From assembly GCA_003427395.1 (NCBI GenBank), contig BFEA01000440.1:51086-98074 (forward strand): a stretch of DNA of 46,989 nucleotides. The letters are read 5' to 3'. This document shows positions 30,201-43,350 of the stretch, one piece after another. This stretch comes from Chara braunii. Its lineage: Eukaryota > Streptophyta > Charophyceae > Charales > Characeae. The notes under the pieces were generated by a model. The model saw only the letters and a list, made by a program, of their open reading frames with translations. It searched no databases and was not told the DNA's origin. A program made the position numbers and the translations under genes. The stretch's first letter is position 1; each line of letters starts with the position of its first letter.

Positions 30201-32257
30201 GCATGTGTTTGGCGTGGTTTTGGCGTTGGTTTGGGTTACTACTGGGCGTGGGTTTCCAAACCCACGCCCATTAGTAACCCATGGGTTTGGGTTACTAGTA
30301 ACGCTCACTATCAACCGAAACCCACGCCAAACCCACGCCCACTAGTAACCCATGGGTTTAGGTTACTAGTAACGCCCACTGGTAACCCAAACCAACGCCA
30401 AACCCACGCCAAGCCCACATTCACTAGTAACCCAAACCCACACCAAACCCACCTAGTAACCCATACCCACGCCAAACCCACGCCCACTAGTAACCCAGAC
30501 CCATGGGTTTGGCATGGTTTTGTCATGGGTTTGGCATGGGTTTCGGTTACTAGGTGGGTTTGGTGTGGATTTGGGTTACTAGTGGGCGTGGGATTGGCGT
30601 GGGTTTGGCGTGGGTTTGGCGTGGGTTTGGGTTACTAGTGGGCGTGTGTTTGGCGTGGGTTTGGCGTGGGTTTGGCGTTGGTATGGGTTACTAGTGGGCG
30701 TGGGTTTGGGTTACTAGCGGGCGTCAGTTTGGGTTACTACTAGGCGTGGGTTTGGGTTACTAGTGGACGTGGGTTTGAGTTACTAGTGGGCGTGGGTTTA
30801 ACGTGGTTTTAGTGTAGGTTTGGGTTACTAGTGGGCATTACTAGTAACCCAAACTCATGGGTTACTAGTGGGCGTGGGTTTGGCGTGGGTTTGGGTTAGT
30901 AGTGGGCGTTAGTACGCCCACTAGTTACTAGTGGGCCTCGGTTTGGGTTACTAGTGGGTGTAGGTTTTGAAACCCACGACAAACTTATGCCAAACCCATT
31001 CCAAACCCAGGCCAAACCCACACGAAACCCACGCAAAATCCACGCCCACTAGTAACCCATGGGTTTGGGTTACAAGTGGGCGTGGGCTTGGCATGGGTTA
31101 GGCGTGGGTTTCCAAATCCACGCCCACTAGTAACCCATGGATTAGGCGTGGGTTTGGCGAAGGTTTCCAAACCCACGCCCACTAGTAACCCATGGGATTG
31201 GTGTGGGTTTGGCTAGGGTTTGGCATGGGTTTGGCATAGGTTTGGGTTCTACTGGGCGTGGGTTTGGCGTGGGTTTGGCGTGGGTTTGGCGTGGGTTTGG
31301 CGTGAGTTTGGCGTGGGTTCGGCGTGTGCTTTGGCGTGGGTTTGGCGTGGGTTAGGCGGGGGAATTCCAAACCCACGCCCATAAGTAACGCATGGGTTTG
31401 GTATGGGTTTGGTGTGGGTTTGGCGTGGGTTTGGCGTGGGTTTGGCATGGGTTTGGGTTACTTCTGGGCGTAGGTTTGGCGCGGGTTTGGCTTGGGTTTG
31501 GCGTGGGTTTGGCATGGGTTTGGCGTGGGTTCGGCATGGGTTTGGTATGTGTTTGGGTTATGAGTGGGCGTGGGTTTGCCAATTCCATGCCAAACCCACG
31601 CCAAACCCACGCCAAACCCACGCCAAACCCACGCCAAACCCACGCCAAACCCACGCCAAACCCACGCCCACTAGTAACCCAAACCCACGCCAAACCAACG
31701 CAAAACCCACGCACAGTAGTAACCCAAACCCACACCAAACCCATCTTGTAACGCAAACCCATGCCAAACGCACGCCCACTAGTATCCCAAACCCATGGGT
31801 TTGGCGTGGTTTCGGCGTGGGTTTGGCGTGGGTTTGGTTACTAGGTGGGTTGGGTGTGGGTTTGGGTTACTAGTGGGCGTGGGTTTGTCGTGGGTTTGGC
31901 GTTGGTCCGGGTTACTAGTGGGCGTGGGTTACTAGTGGGCGTTACTAGTTAGCCAAACCCATGGGTTACTAGTGGCGTGGGTTACTAGTGGGCGTCACTA
32001 GTTACGCCAAACCTACCCCAAACCTACGCCAAACCCATAGGTTTCGGTTGCTAGTAACGCCGACTAGTAACCCAAACCCATGCCAAACCCATGCCCAACC
32101 GACGCCAAACCCACGTCAAACCCACCACCAAACCCACCCCCACTAGTAACCCATGGGTTTGGGTTACTGGTAGTGTCCACTAGTAACCCAAACCAACGCC
32201 AAACGGGCCCACTAGTAACCCGAACCCACACTAAACCCACCTAGTAACGCGAACCCA

Positions 32258-34460
32258 CATCAAACCCACGCCAAACCCACGCACACTAGTAACCCAAACC
32301 CATGGGTTTGACGTGGTTTTGGCATGGGTTTGGCGTGGGTTAGGTTTACTAGGTGGGTTTGATGTGGGTTTGGGTCACTAGTGGGCGTCTGTTTGGCATG
32401 GGTCTGGCGTGGGTTTGCTGTGGGTGTGGGTTACTACAGGGCATTACTAGTAACCCAAGCCCATGGGTTACTGGTGGGCGTCGGTTTGGCGTAGGTTTGG
32501 CGTGTGTTCCGCTTGTGTTTGGAGTGGGTTTGGCGTGGGTTTGGCATGGGTTTGGCGTGGGATTGGCGTGGGTTTAGCATGGGTTTGGCGTGGGCTTGGC
32601 GTGGGTTCGGGTTACTAGTGGGCGTTGGTTACCAGTGGGCGTGGGTTTGGCGTGTGTTTTTGTTACTAGTGGGGGTTACTAGTTACCCAAACCCACGGGT
32701 TACTAGTGGGCATTACTAGTTACCCAAACCCACGCCAAACCCATGGGTTTGTGATAGTAACGCCGACTAGTAACCCAAACCCACGCCAAACCCACGCAAA
32801 ACCCACTCCAAACCCACGCCAAACCCACGCACACTAGTAACCCAAACCCATGGTTACTAGTGGGTGTGAGTTTGGCGTGTGTTTGGCGTGGGATTGGCGT
32901 GTGTTTGGCGTGTGTTTGGGTTACTAGTGCGCGTGTGTTTGGGTTACTTGTGCGCGTGGGTTTGGCGTGTGTTTGGGTTACTAGTGCACGTGGGATTGGC
33001 GTGTGTTTGGCGTGTGTTTGGTTACTAGTGCGCGTGGCTTTGGAGTGGGTTTGGCATGGGTTTGGCGTGGGTTTAGCGTAGGTTTGGGTTACGACTGGGC
33101 GTGGGTTTCCAAACCCACGCCCATTAGTAACCCATGGGTTTGGGTTAGTAGTAACGCCCACTACTAACCCAAACCCACGCCAAACCCACGCCCACTAGTA
33201 ACCCATGGGTTTGGGTTACTAGTAACGCCCACTGGTAACCAAAACCAACGCCAAATCCACGCCAAACCCACACCCACTAGTAACCCAAACCCACACCAAA
33301 CCCACCTAGTAACCCGTACCCACGCCAAAACCCACGCCCACTAGTAACCCAAACCCATGGGTTTGGCATGGTTTTGGCATGGGTTTGGCATGGGTTTCGG
33401 TTACTCGGTGGGTTTGGTGTGGGTTTGTGTTACTTGTGGGCGTGGGTTTTGCGTCGGTTTGGCGTGGGTTTGGCGTGAGTTTGGCGTGGCTTTGGGTTAC
33501 TAGTGGGCGTGTGTTTGGCGTGGGTTTGGCGTGGGTTTGGCGTTGGTATGGGTTACTAGTGGGCGTGCGTTTGGGTTACTAGTGGGCGAGGGTTTGGCTT
33601 ACTAGTGGACACGGGTTTCAGTTACTAGTGGGCGTGGGCTTAACGGGGGCTTAGTGTAGGTTTGGGTTACTAGTGGGCGTGGGTTTGGCGTGGGTTTAGG
33701 TTACTAGTGGGCATTACTAGTAACCCAAACTCATGGGTTACTAATGGGCGTGGGTTTGGCGTGGGTTTGGGTTACTAGTGGGCGTGAGTACGCCCACTAG
33801 TTACTAGTGGGCCTCGGTTTGGGTTACTAGTGGGCGTAGGTTTGGAAACCTAGGACAAACTTATGCCAAACCCATTCCAAACCCACGCCAAACCCACACC
33901 AAACCCACGCCAAATCCACGCCCACTAGTAACCCATGGGTTTGGGTTACAAGTGGGCGTGGGTTTGGCATGGGTTTGGCGTGGGTTTCCAAATCCACGCC
34001 AACTAGTAACCCACGGGTTAGGCGTGGCTTTGGCGTGGCTTTGGCGAGGGTTTCCAAACCCACGCCCACTAGTAACCCATGGGATTGGTGTGGGTTTGGC
34101 GAGGGTTTGGCATGGGTTTGGCATAGGTTTGGGTTCTACTAGGCGTGGGTGTGGCGTGGGTTTGGCGTGGGTTTGGTGTGGGTTGGNCGTGAGTTTGGCG
34201 TGNGTTTGGCGTGTGCTTTGGCGTGGGTTTGGCGTGGGTTTGGCGTGGGTTTGNTGTGGGTTTGGTNTGAGTTTGGCGTGGGTTTGCCGTGTGCTTTGGC
34301 NNNGGTTTGGCGTGGGTTTAGCNNGGGTTTGGCGGGGGATTTCCAAACCCACGCCCACAAGTAACCCATGGGTTTGGTGTGGGTTTTGCGAGGGTTTGGC
34401 ATGGGTTTGGCATGGGTTTGCGTTACTACTGGGAGTCGGTTTGGCGTGGGTTTGGCATGG
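32258..34460 (+). repeat. First copy of a near-identical 2.2-kb duplicated segment
   Basis: This matches 43,351-45,553 at a constant offset of 11,093 bp with no difference that I found by reading, including N at the same places (34,187, 34,203, 34,254, 34,267, 34,301-34,303, 34,323-34,324). Upstream of 32,258 the two copies differ at several bases per 100. Confidence 0.9.
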
Positions 34461-37119
34461 GTTTGCGTTACTACTGAAAGTCGGCTTGGCGAGGTTTTGG
34501 CGTGGGTTTGGCATGGGTTTGAGTTACTACTGGGAGTCGGTTTGGTGTGGGTTTGTGTTACTAGTGGGCGTTACTAGAAACCCAAACCCATGGATTACTA
34601 GTGGGCGTGGGTTTGGAAACCCACGCCAAACCCACGCCAACTAATGGATTTGGCGTGGGTTTGGCGTGGGTTTGGTTTTTCTAGTGTGCGTTACTAGTGG
34701 GTGTGGGTTTGGTTTTTCTAGTGTGCGTTACTAGTAACCCAAACCCATGGGTTACTAGTGGGTGTGGGTTTGGTTTTTCTAGTGTGCGTTACTAGTAACC
34801 CAAACCCATGGGTTACTAGTGGGCGTGGGTTTGGCGTGGGTTTGGCGTGGGTTTGGCGTGGGTTTGGGTTACTAGTGGGCGTGGGTTTCCAAACCCACGC
34901 CCACGAGTAACCCATGGGTTTGGGTTACTAGTAATGCCCTCTAGTAACCCAAACCCAAGCCAAACCCACACCAAACCCATGCCAAACGAGCGCCCACTAG
35001 TAACCCATGGGTTTGGCTTACTAGTAATGCCCAATAGTAACCTAGACCCACGCCAAACCCACGCCCACTAGTAACCCAAACCCACGCCCACTAGTAACCC
35101 AAACCCACGCCCACTAGAAACCCAAACCCACGCCAAACCCACGCCAAACCCACGCAAAACCCACGCCCACTAGTCACCCAAACGCACACCAAACCCACCT
35201 AGTTACCCTAACCCACGCCAAACCCATGCAAAAACAATGCCAAACCCATAAGTTTGGGTTACTAGTGGGTGTAGGTTTGGAGTGGGTATGGGTTACTAGG
35301 TGGGTTTGGTGTGGGTTTGAGTTACTAGTGGGCGTGGGTTTCGCGTGGGTTTGGTGTGGGTTTGGCGTTTGTTCGGGTTACTCGTGGGCGTGGAATACTA
35401 GTGGGCGTTACTAGTTACCTAAGCCCATGGGTTACTAGTGGGCGTGGGTTACTAGTGGGCGTTACCAGTAACGCCAAACGCACGCCAAACCCTTGCTAAA
35501 ACCATGGGTTTGAGTTACTGGTAACGCCGACTAGTAACCCAAGCCCATGCCAAACCCACGCCCTACCGACGACAAATCCACGTCAAACCCACGCCAAACC
35601 CACGCCCACTAGTAACCCAATCCCATGGGTTACTAGTGGGTGTGGGTTGGGCGTGGGTTTGGCATGGGTTTGGTGTGGGTTTGGCGTGGGTTTGGTGTGG
35701 GTTCAGGTTACTAGTATCGCCCACTCGTGGGCGTGGGTTTGGTGTGGGTTTGGGTTACTAGTATCGCCAAACACAAGTTAAACCCACGCCAAACCCACGC
35801 CCACTAGTAACCCAAACCCATGGGTTTGGCGTGGTTTTGGCGTGGGTTTGGCGTGGGTTTGGTTTACTAGGTGGGGTTGGTGTGGGTTTAGGTTACTAGT
35901 GGGCGTCCGTTTGGGGTGGGTTTGGCCTGGGTGTGGGTTACTAGTAACCCAAGCCCATGGGTTACTAGTGGGCATGGGTTTGACGTCGGTTTCGCATGGG
36001 TTCGGCATGTGTTTGGTTTGGGTTTGGCGTGGTTTTAGCGTGGGTTTGAAATGGGATTGGCGTCGGTTTGGCGTGGGCTTCGCATGGGTTTGGCGTGGGT
36101 ACGGGTTACTAGTGGGTGTTACTAGTTACCCAAACCAATGGGTTACTAGTAGGCGTGGGTTTGGGTTACTAGGTGGGTTTGATGTGGGTTTGGGTTACTA
36201 GTGGGCGACCATTTGGCGTGGGTTTGGCGTGGGTTTGGCATGGGTGTGGGTTACTAGTGGGCGTTAGTAGTAACCCAAGCCCATGGGTACTAGTGGGCGT
36301 GGGTTTGGCGTCGGTTTGCAGTGGGTTCGGCATGTGTTTCGCGTGGGTTTTGCGTGGGTTTGGCGTGGGTTTGGCGTGGGATTGGAGTGGGTTTAGCGTG
36401 GGTTTCGCGTGGGTTTGGCGTGGGTTTGGGTTACTAGTGGGCGTTACTAGTTACCCAAACCCATGGGTTACTAGTGGGGGTTACTAGTTACCATAACCCA
36501 TGCCAAACCCACACCAAACCCATGGGTTTGGATGAGTAACGCGGAGTAGTAACCCAAACCCACGCCAAACCCACGCCAAACCCACGCCAAACCCACGCCA
36601 AACCCACGCCCACTAGTAACCCCAACCCTTTGTTACAAGTGGGTGTGGGTTTGGCGTGTGTTTGGCGTGGGATTGCTGTGTGTTTGGCGTGGGTTTGGTG
36701 TGGATTTGAGTTACTAGTGGGCGTTGGTTTGGAGTGGGTTTGGCATGAGTTTGACGTCGGTTTGGTGTAGGTTTGGGTTACTAGTAATGCCCACTTCTAA
36801 CCCAAACGCACACCAAAGCCACGCCAAACCCACGCCCACTAGTAACCCATGGGTTTGGGTTACTAGTAACGGACACTGGTAACCCAAACCAACACCAAAC
36901 CCACGCCCACTAGTAACCCAAACCCACACCAAACCCACCTAGTAACCCATACCCACGCCAAACCCACGCCCACTAGTAACCCAAACCCATGGGTTTGGTG
37001 TGGTTTTGGCATGGCTTTGGTGTGGGTTTGGGTTACGAGGTGGGTTCGGCGTGTGTTTGGGTTACTAGTGGGCGTGGGTTTTGTGTGGGTTTCGCGTGGG
37101 TTTGGCATGGGTTTGGCGT

Positions 37120-37440
37120 GGGTTTGGGTTACTAGTGGGCATGGGTTTGGCGTTGGTTTGGCGTTGGTTTGGGTTACTAGTGGGCGTGGGTTTGGGTTAC
37201 TAGTGGGCGTGGGTTTGGGTTACTAGTGGACGAGGGTTTGCGTNTTTGGGTTACTAGTGGGCGTGGGTTTGGGTTACTAGTGGGCGTGGGTTTGGGTTAC
37301 TAGTGGACGAGGGTTTGCGTTACTAGTGGGCATGGGTTTGGCGTGGGTTTGGGTTACTAGTGGGCATGGGTTTGGGTTACTAGTGGGCGTGGGTTTGGGT
37401 TACTAGTGGACGAGGGTTTGGGTTACTAGTGGGCGTGGGT
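37120..37440 (+). repeat. Ladder of 23-bp units within the satellite
   Basis: A local tandem run of 23-bp units, each GGGTTACTAGTGGGCG plus TGGGTTT, with the variant GTGGACGAGGG marking every third or so unit. It differs from the surrounding 11-bp runs and shows a recent local expansion. An N lies inside at 37,244, where the next units look repeated. Confidence 0.75.
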
Positions 37441-40400
37441 TTGGCGTGGATATAGGTTACTAGTGGGCGTTACTAGAAACCCAAACCCATGGGTTACTAG
37501 TGGGCGTGGGTTTGGCGTGGGTTTGGCGTGGATTTGGCGTGGGTTTGGGTTACTAGTGGGCGTGGATTTCCAAACCCACGCCAAACCCACGCCAAACCCA
37601 TGCCAAATAAGCGCCCACTAGTAACCCATGGGTTTGGCTTACCAGTGACGGCCACTAGTAAACCAAACCCACGCCAAACCCACGCCCACTAGTAACCCAA
37701 ACCCACACTAACCCCACCTTGTAACCCAAGCCCACGCCAAACCCACGCCCACTAATAACCCAAACCCATGCCCACTAGTAACCCAAACCCACGCCCTCTA
37801 GTAACCCAAACCCAAGCCAAAGCCACGGCAAACCCACGCAAAACCCACGCCCACTAGTAACCCAAACCCACACCAAACCCACCTAGTTACCCTAACCCAC
37901 GCCAAACCCATGCAAAAACCATGCGAAACCCATGGGCTTGGGTTACTAGTGGGTGTGGGTTTGGAGTGGGTATGGGTTACTAGTTGGGTTTGGTGAGGGT
38001 TTGGGTTACTAGTGGGATGGGTTTCGCGTGGGTTTGGTCTGGGTTTGGCGTTGGTTCGGGTTACTCGTGGGCGTGGGTTACTAGTGGGCGTTACTTGTTA
38101 CCCAAACCCATGGGTTACTAGTGGGCGTGGGTTACTAGTGGGCGTTACCAGTAACGCCAAACCCACGCCAAACCCATGTCAAAACCATGGGTTTGAGTTA
38201 CTGCAAAAGCCGACTAGTAACCGAAACCTATGCCAAACCCACGCCAAACCAACGAAAAACGCACGTCAAACCCACGCCAAACCCACACCCACTAGTAATC
38301 CAAACCCATCGGTTACTCGTGGGTGTGGGTTTGGCGTGGGTTTGGCGTGAGTTTGGCGTGGGTTTGGTGTGGATTTGGGTTACTAGTAACGGCCACTAGT
38401 AACCCAAACCCACGCCAAACCCACTCCAAGCCCACGCCAAACCCACGCCAAACTGATGCCAAACCCACCCCCACTAGTAACCTATTGGTTTGGGTTACTA
38501 CTAATGCCCACAAGTAACCCAAACTCTTGCCAAACCCAAGTCTAACCCACGCCAAACCCACGCCCACAAGTAACACATACCCATGGGTTTGGCGTGGGTT
38601 TGGCGTGGGTTTGGCGTGGGTTTGATTTACTAGGTGGGTTTGGTGTGGGTTTGGGTTACCAGTGGGCGTACGTTTGGCGTGGGTTTGGCGTGGGTGTGGG
38701 TTACTAGTAACCCGGGTTACTAGTAACCCAAGCCTATGGGTGACTAGTGGGCGCTGGTTTGACGTCGGTTTAGCGTGGGTTCGGCATGTGTTTGGTTTGG
38801 GTTTGGCGTGGTTTTGGCGTGGGTTTGAAATGTGATTGGCGTGGGTTTGGCGTGGGTTTGGCGTGGGTTTGGCGTGGGTTCGGGTTACTAGTTGGCCTTA
38901 CTAGTTACCCAAACCCATGGGTTACTAGTGGGCGTTACTAGTTACCATAACCCACGCCAAACCCACACCAAACCCATGGGTTTGGGTTAGTAATGCGGAC
39001 TAGTAACCTGAACCCCCCCCAAACCCCCCCCAAACCCACGCCAAACCCACGCCAAACCCACGCCAAACCAACGCCAAACCCACTCCAAACCCACGCCCAC
39101 TTGTAACCCAAACCCATGGTTACAAGTGGGTGTGGGTTTGGCGTGTGTTTGGCGTGCGATTAGTGTGTGTTTGGCGTGGGTTTCGTGTGGGCTTGGGTTA
39201 CTAGTGGGCGTTGGTTTGGAGTGGGTTTGGCTTGAGTTTGAAGTGGGTTTGGTGTAGGTTTGGGTTACTTGTGGGCGTGGGTTATGCCAAACCCACGCCC
39301 ACTAGTAACCCAAACCCACACCAAACCCACCTGTTAACCCATACCCACGCCAAACCCACGCCCACTAGTAACCCAAACCCACACCAAACCCACCTAGTAA
39401 CCCATACCCACGCCAAACCCACGCCCCCTAGTAACCCAAACCCATGGGTTTAGCGTGGTTTTGGCATGGGTTTGGCGTGGGTTTGGGTTACGAGCTGGGT
39501 TCGGTGTGTGTTTGGGTTACTAGTGGGCGTGGGTTTTGCGTGGGTTTGGCGTGGGTTTGGCATGGGTTTCGCATGGGTTTGGGTTTGGCGTGGGTTTAGC
39601 GTTGGCTTAGCGTTGGTTTGGGTTACTACTGGGCGTGGGTTTGGGTTACTAGTGGGCGTGTGTTTGGGTTACTAGTGGGCGTGGGTTTGGGTTACTAGTA
39701 AACGGGGGTTTGGGATACTAGTGGGCGTGGGTTTGGCGTTGGTTTAGCATAGGTTTGGGTTACTAGTGGGCGTGGGTTTGGCGTGGATTTAGGTTACTAG
39801 TGGGCGTTACTAGTAACCCAAACCAATGGGTTACTAGTGGGCGTGGGTACGCCAACTGGTTACTAGTGGGCCTGGGTTCAGGTTACTAGTGGGCGTAGGT
39901 TTGGAAACCCACGACAAACTTATGCCAAACCAATTCCAAACCCACGCCAGACCCACACCAAACCCACGCCAAACCCACGCCCACTAGTAACCCATGGCGT
40001 GGGTTTGGCGTGGGCTTGGCGTGGGTTTGGAGTGGGTTTGGCATGGTTTTGGCGTGGGTTTGGCGTGGGTTTGGAGTGGGTTTGGCATGGGTTTGGCGTG
40101 GGTTTGCCGGGGGTTTGGTGTGGGTTTGGCGTGGGTTTGGTGTGGGTTTGGCGTGGGTTGGCATGGGTTTGGGTTACAAGTGGGCGTGGGCTTGGGTTAC
40201 TAGTGTGCGTTACTAGTAATCCAAACCCATGGGTAACTAGTGGGCGTGGGTTTAACGTGGGTTGGGCGTGGGTTTAGGTTACTAGTAACGCCCAGGAGTA
40301 ACCCAAACCCATGGGTTTGGGTTACCAGTAACGCCCACTAGTAACCCAAACCCACGCCAAACCCACGCTAAAACCACGCCAAACCCACGCCAAAACCACA

Positions 40401-43350
40401 CCAAACCCATGGGATTGGGTTTTTAGTAACGCCCACTAGTAACCCAAACCCACACCAAACCCACACCAAACCCACGCGCACTAGTAACCCAAACCCACAC
40501 CAAACCCACCTTGTAACCCAAACCCACGCCAAACCCACGCCCACTAGTAACCCAAACCCATGGGTTTAGCGTGGTTTTGGCGTGGGTTTTGCATGGGTTT
40601 GGGTTACTAGGTGGGTTTGCTGTGGGTTTGGGTTACTAGTGAGCATGGGTTTGGCGTGGGTTTGGCGTGGGTTTGGTGTGGGTTAGGCGTTGGTTCGGGT
40701 TACTAGTGGGCGTGGGTTACTAGTGGGCGTTACTAGTTACCTAAACCCATGGGTTACTAGTGGGCGTTACTAGTTACGCCAAACGCATGCCAAGCCCACG
40801 CCAAACCCACGCCATACCCATGGGTTTGAGTTACTCGTAACGCTTACTAGTAACCCAAACCCATGCCAAACCCACACCAAACAGCACCTAACCCACGTCA
40901 AACCCACGTCAAACCCACGCCCACTAGTCACCCAAACCCATGGGTTACTAGTGGGTTTGGATTTGGCGTGCGTTTAGCGTGGGTTTGGCATGGGTTTGGC
41001 GTGGGTTTGGTGTGGGTTTGGTGTGGGTTTCGAGTGGGTTTGGTGTGGATTTGGGTTACTAGTAACGCCCACTAGTAACCCAAACCCACGCCAAACCCAC
41101 GCCAAACCCACGCCAAACCCACGCCAAGCCCACGCCAAACCCACCCCCATTAGTAACCCATTGGTTTGGGTTACTAGTAATACCCACTAGTAACCCAAAC
41201 CCACGCCAAACCCACGCCAAACCCAGGCCCACTAGTAACCCAAACACATTGGTTTGGCGTGGTTTTGGTGTGGGTTTGGCGTGGGTTTGGCGTGGGTTTG
41301 GGTAACTAGGTGGGTTTGGTGTGGGTTTGGGTTACTAGTGGGCGTGGGTTTTGCGTGGGTGTGGCGTGGGTTTGGCGTGGGTGTGGGTTACTAGTGGGCG
41401 TTACTAGTAACCAAAGGCCATGGGTTACTAGTGGGCGTGGGTTTGGCGTCGGTTTTGAGGGGGTTCGGCATGTGTTTGGCATGGTTTTGGCGTGGTTTTT
41501 GGGTGGGTTTGGCGTGGGTTTGGGGTGGGTTCAGGTTACTAGTGGGCGTTACTAGTTACCCAAACCCATGGGTTACTAGTGGGCGTGGTGGGCGTTACTA
41601 GTTACCCAAACGCACGCCAAACCCACGCCAAACCCATGGGTTTGGGTTAGTAATGCGAACTAGTAACCCAAACCCACGCCAAACCCACGCCAAACCCTCG
41701 CGAAACCCACGCCCACTAGTAACCCAAACCCATGGTTTCTAGTGGGTGTGGGTTTGGCGTGTGTTTCGCGTGGGATTGGCGTGTGTTTGGCGTGGGTTTA
41801 GTGAGGGTTTGGGTAACTAGTGGGCGTGGGTTTGGAGTGGGTTTGGCATAAGTTTGGCGTGGGTTTGGCGTAGGTTTGGGTTACTAGTGGGCGTGGATTT
41901 CCAAACCATCGCACACTAGTAACCTATGGATTTGGGTTACTAGTAACGCCCACTACTAACCCAAACCCATGCCAAACCCACGCCAAACCCACGTTAAACC
42001 CACACCAAACCCACGCCAAACCCACGCCAAACCCACGCCCACTAGTAACCCATGGGTTTGGCGTGGGTTTGGGTTACTAGTGGGCGTGGGTTTGGAGTGG
42101 ATTTGGGTTACTAGTAGGCGTGGGTTTGGCGTGGGTTTGGCGTGGTTTTGGCGTTGGTTTGGCGTGGTTTTGGCGTGGTTTTGGCGTGGTTTGGCGTGGT
42201 TTTGGCGTGGTTTTGGAGTGGGTTTGGAGTGGGCGTGGGTTACTAGTGGGCGTGGGTTTGGGTTACTAGTGGGCGTGGGTTTGGGTTACTAGTGCGCGTG
42301 GGCTTGGCGTGGGTTTGGGTTACTAGTGGGCGTTACTATTAACCCAAACCCATGGGTTACTAGTGGGCGTGGGTTTGGTTTACTAGTGGGCGTTACTAGT
42401 AACCCAAACCCATGGGTTACTAGTGGGCGTTTCTAGTTACCCAAACCCATTGGTTACTAGTAATCCAAACCCACGCCAAACCCGCGCCAAACCCACGCCA
42501 AACCCACCCCACACCCACGCCACACCCACACCCACTAGTAACCCAAACCCACGCCCACGAGTAACCCAAGCCCACTAGTAACCCAAACCCACGCCAAACA
42601 TACACGAAACCCACGCCAAACCTACGCCAAACCCACGCCAAACCCATGCCAAACCCACGTTAAACCCACGGCAAACCCACGCCCAACCCACGCCAAACCC
42701 ACGCCAAACCCACGCCCACTAGTAACCCAAACCCACGCCAAAGCATCGCCAAACCCACGCACAGTAGTAACCCAAACCCACACCAAACCCACCTTGTAAC
42801 GCAAACCCATGCCAAACGCACGCCCACTAGTAACCCAAACCCATGGGTTTGGCGTGGTTTCGGCGTGGGTTTGGCGTGGGTTTCGGTTACTAGGTGGGTT
42901 GGGTGTGGGTTTGGGTTACTAGTGGGTGTCGGTTTGGCATGGGTTTGGCGTTGGTTCGGGTTAATAGTGGGCGTGGGTTACTAGTGGGCGTTACTAGTTA
43001 CCCAAACCCATGGGTTACTAGTGGGCGTGGGTTATTAGTGGGCGTTACTAGTTACACCAAACCTACGCCAAACCCACGCCAAACCCATGGGTTTGGGTTG
43101 CTACTAACGCCGACTAGTAACCCAAACCCATGCCAAACCCATGCCAAACCGATGCCAAACCCACGTCAAACCCACGCCAAACCCACGCCCACTAGTAACC
43201 CAAACCCTGCCAAACCCACACCAAACCCACCCCCACTAGTAACCCATCGGTTTGGGTTACTTGTAATGTCCATTAGTAACCCAAACCAACGCCAAACGGG
43301 CCCACTAGTAACCCCAACCCACACTAAACCCACCTAGTAACCCGAACCCA

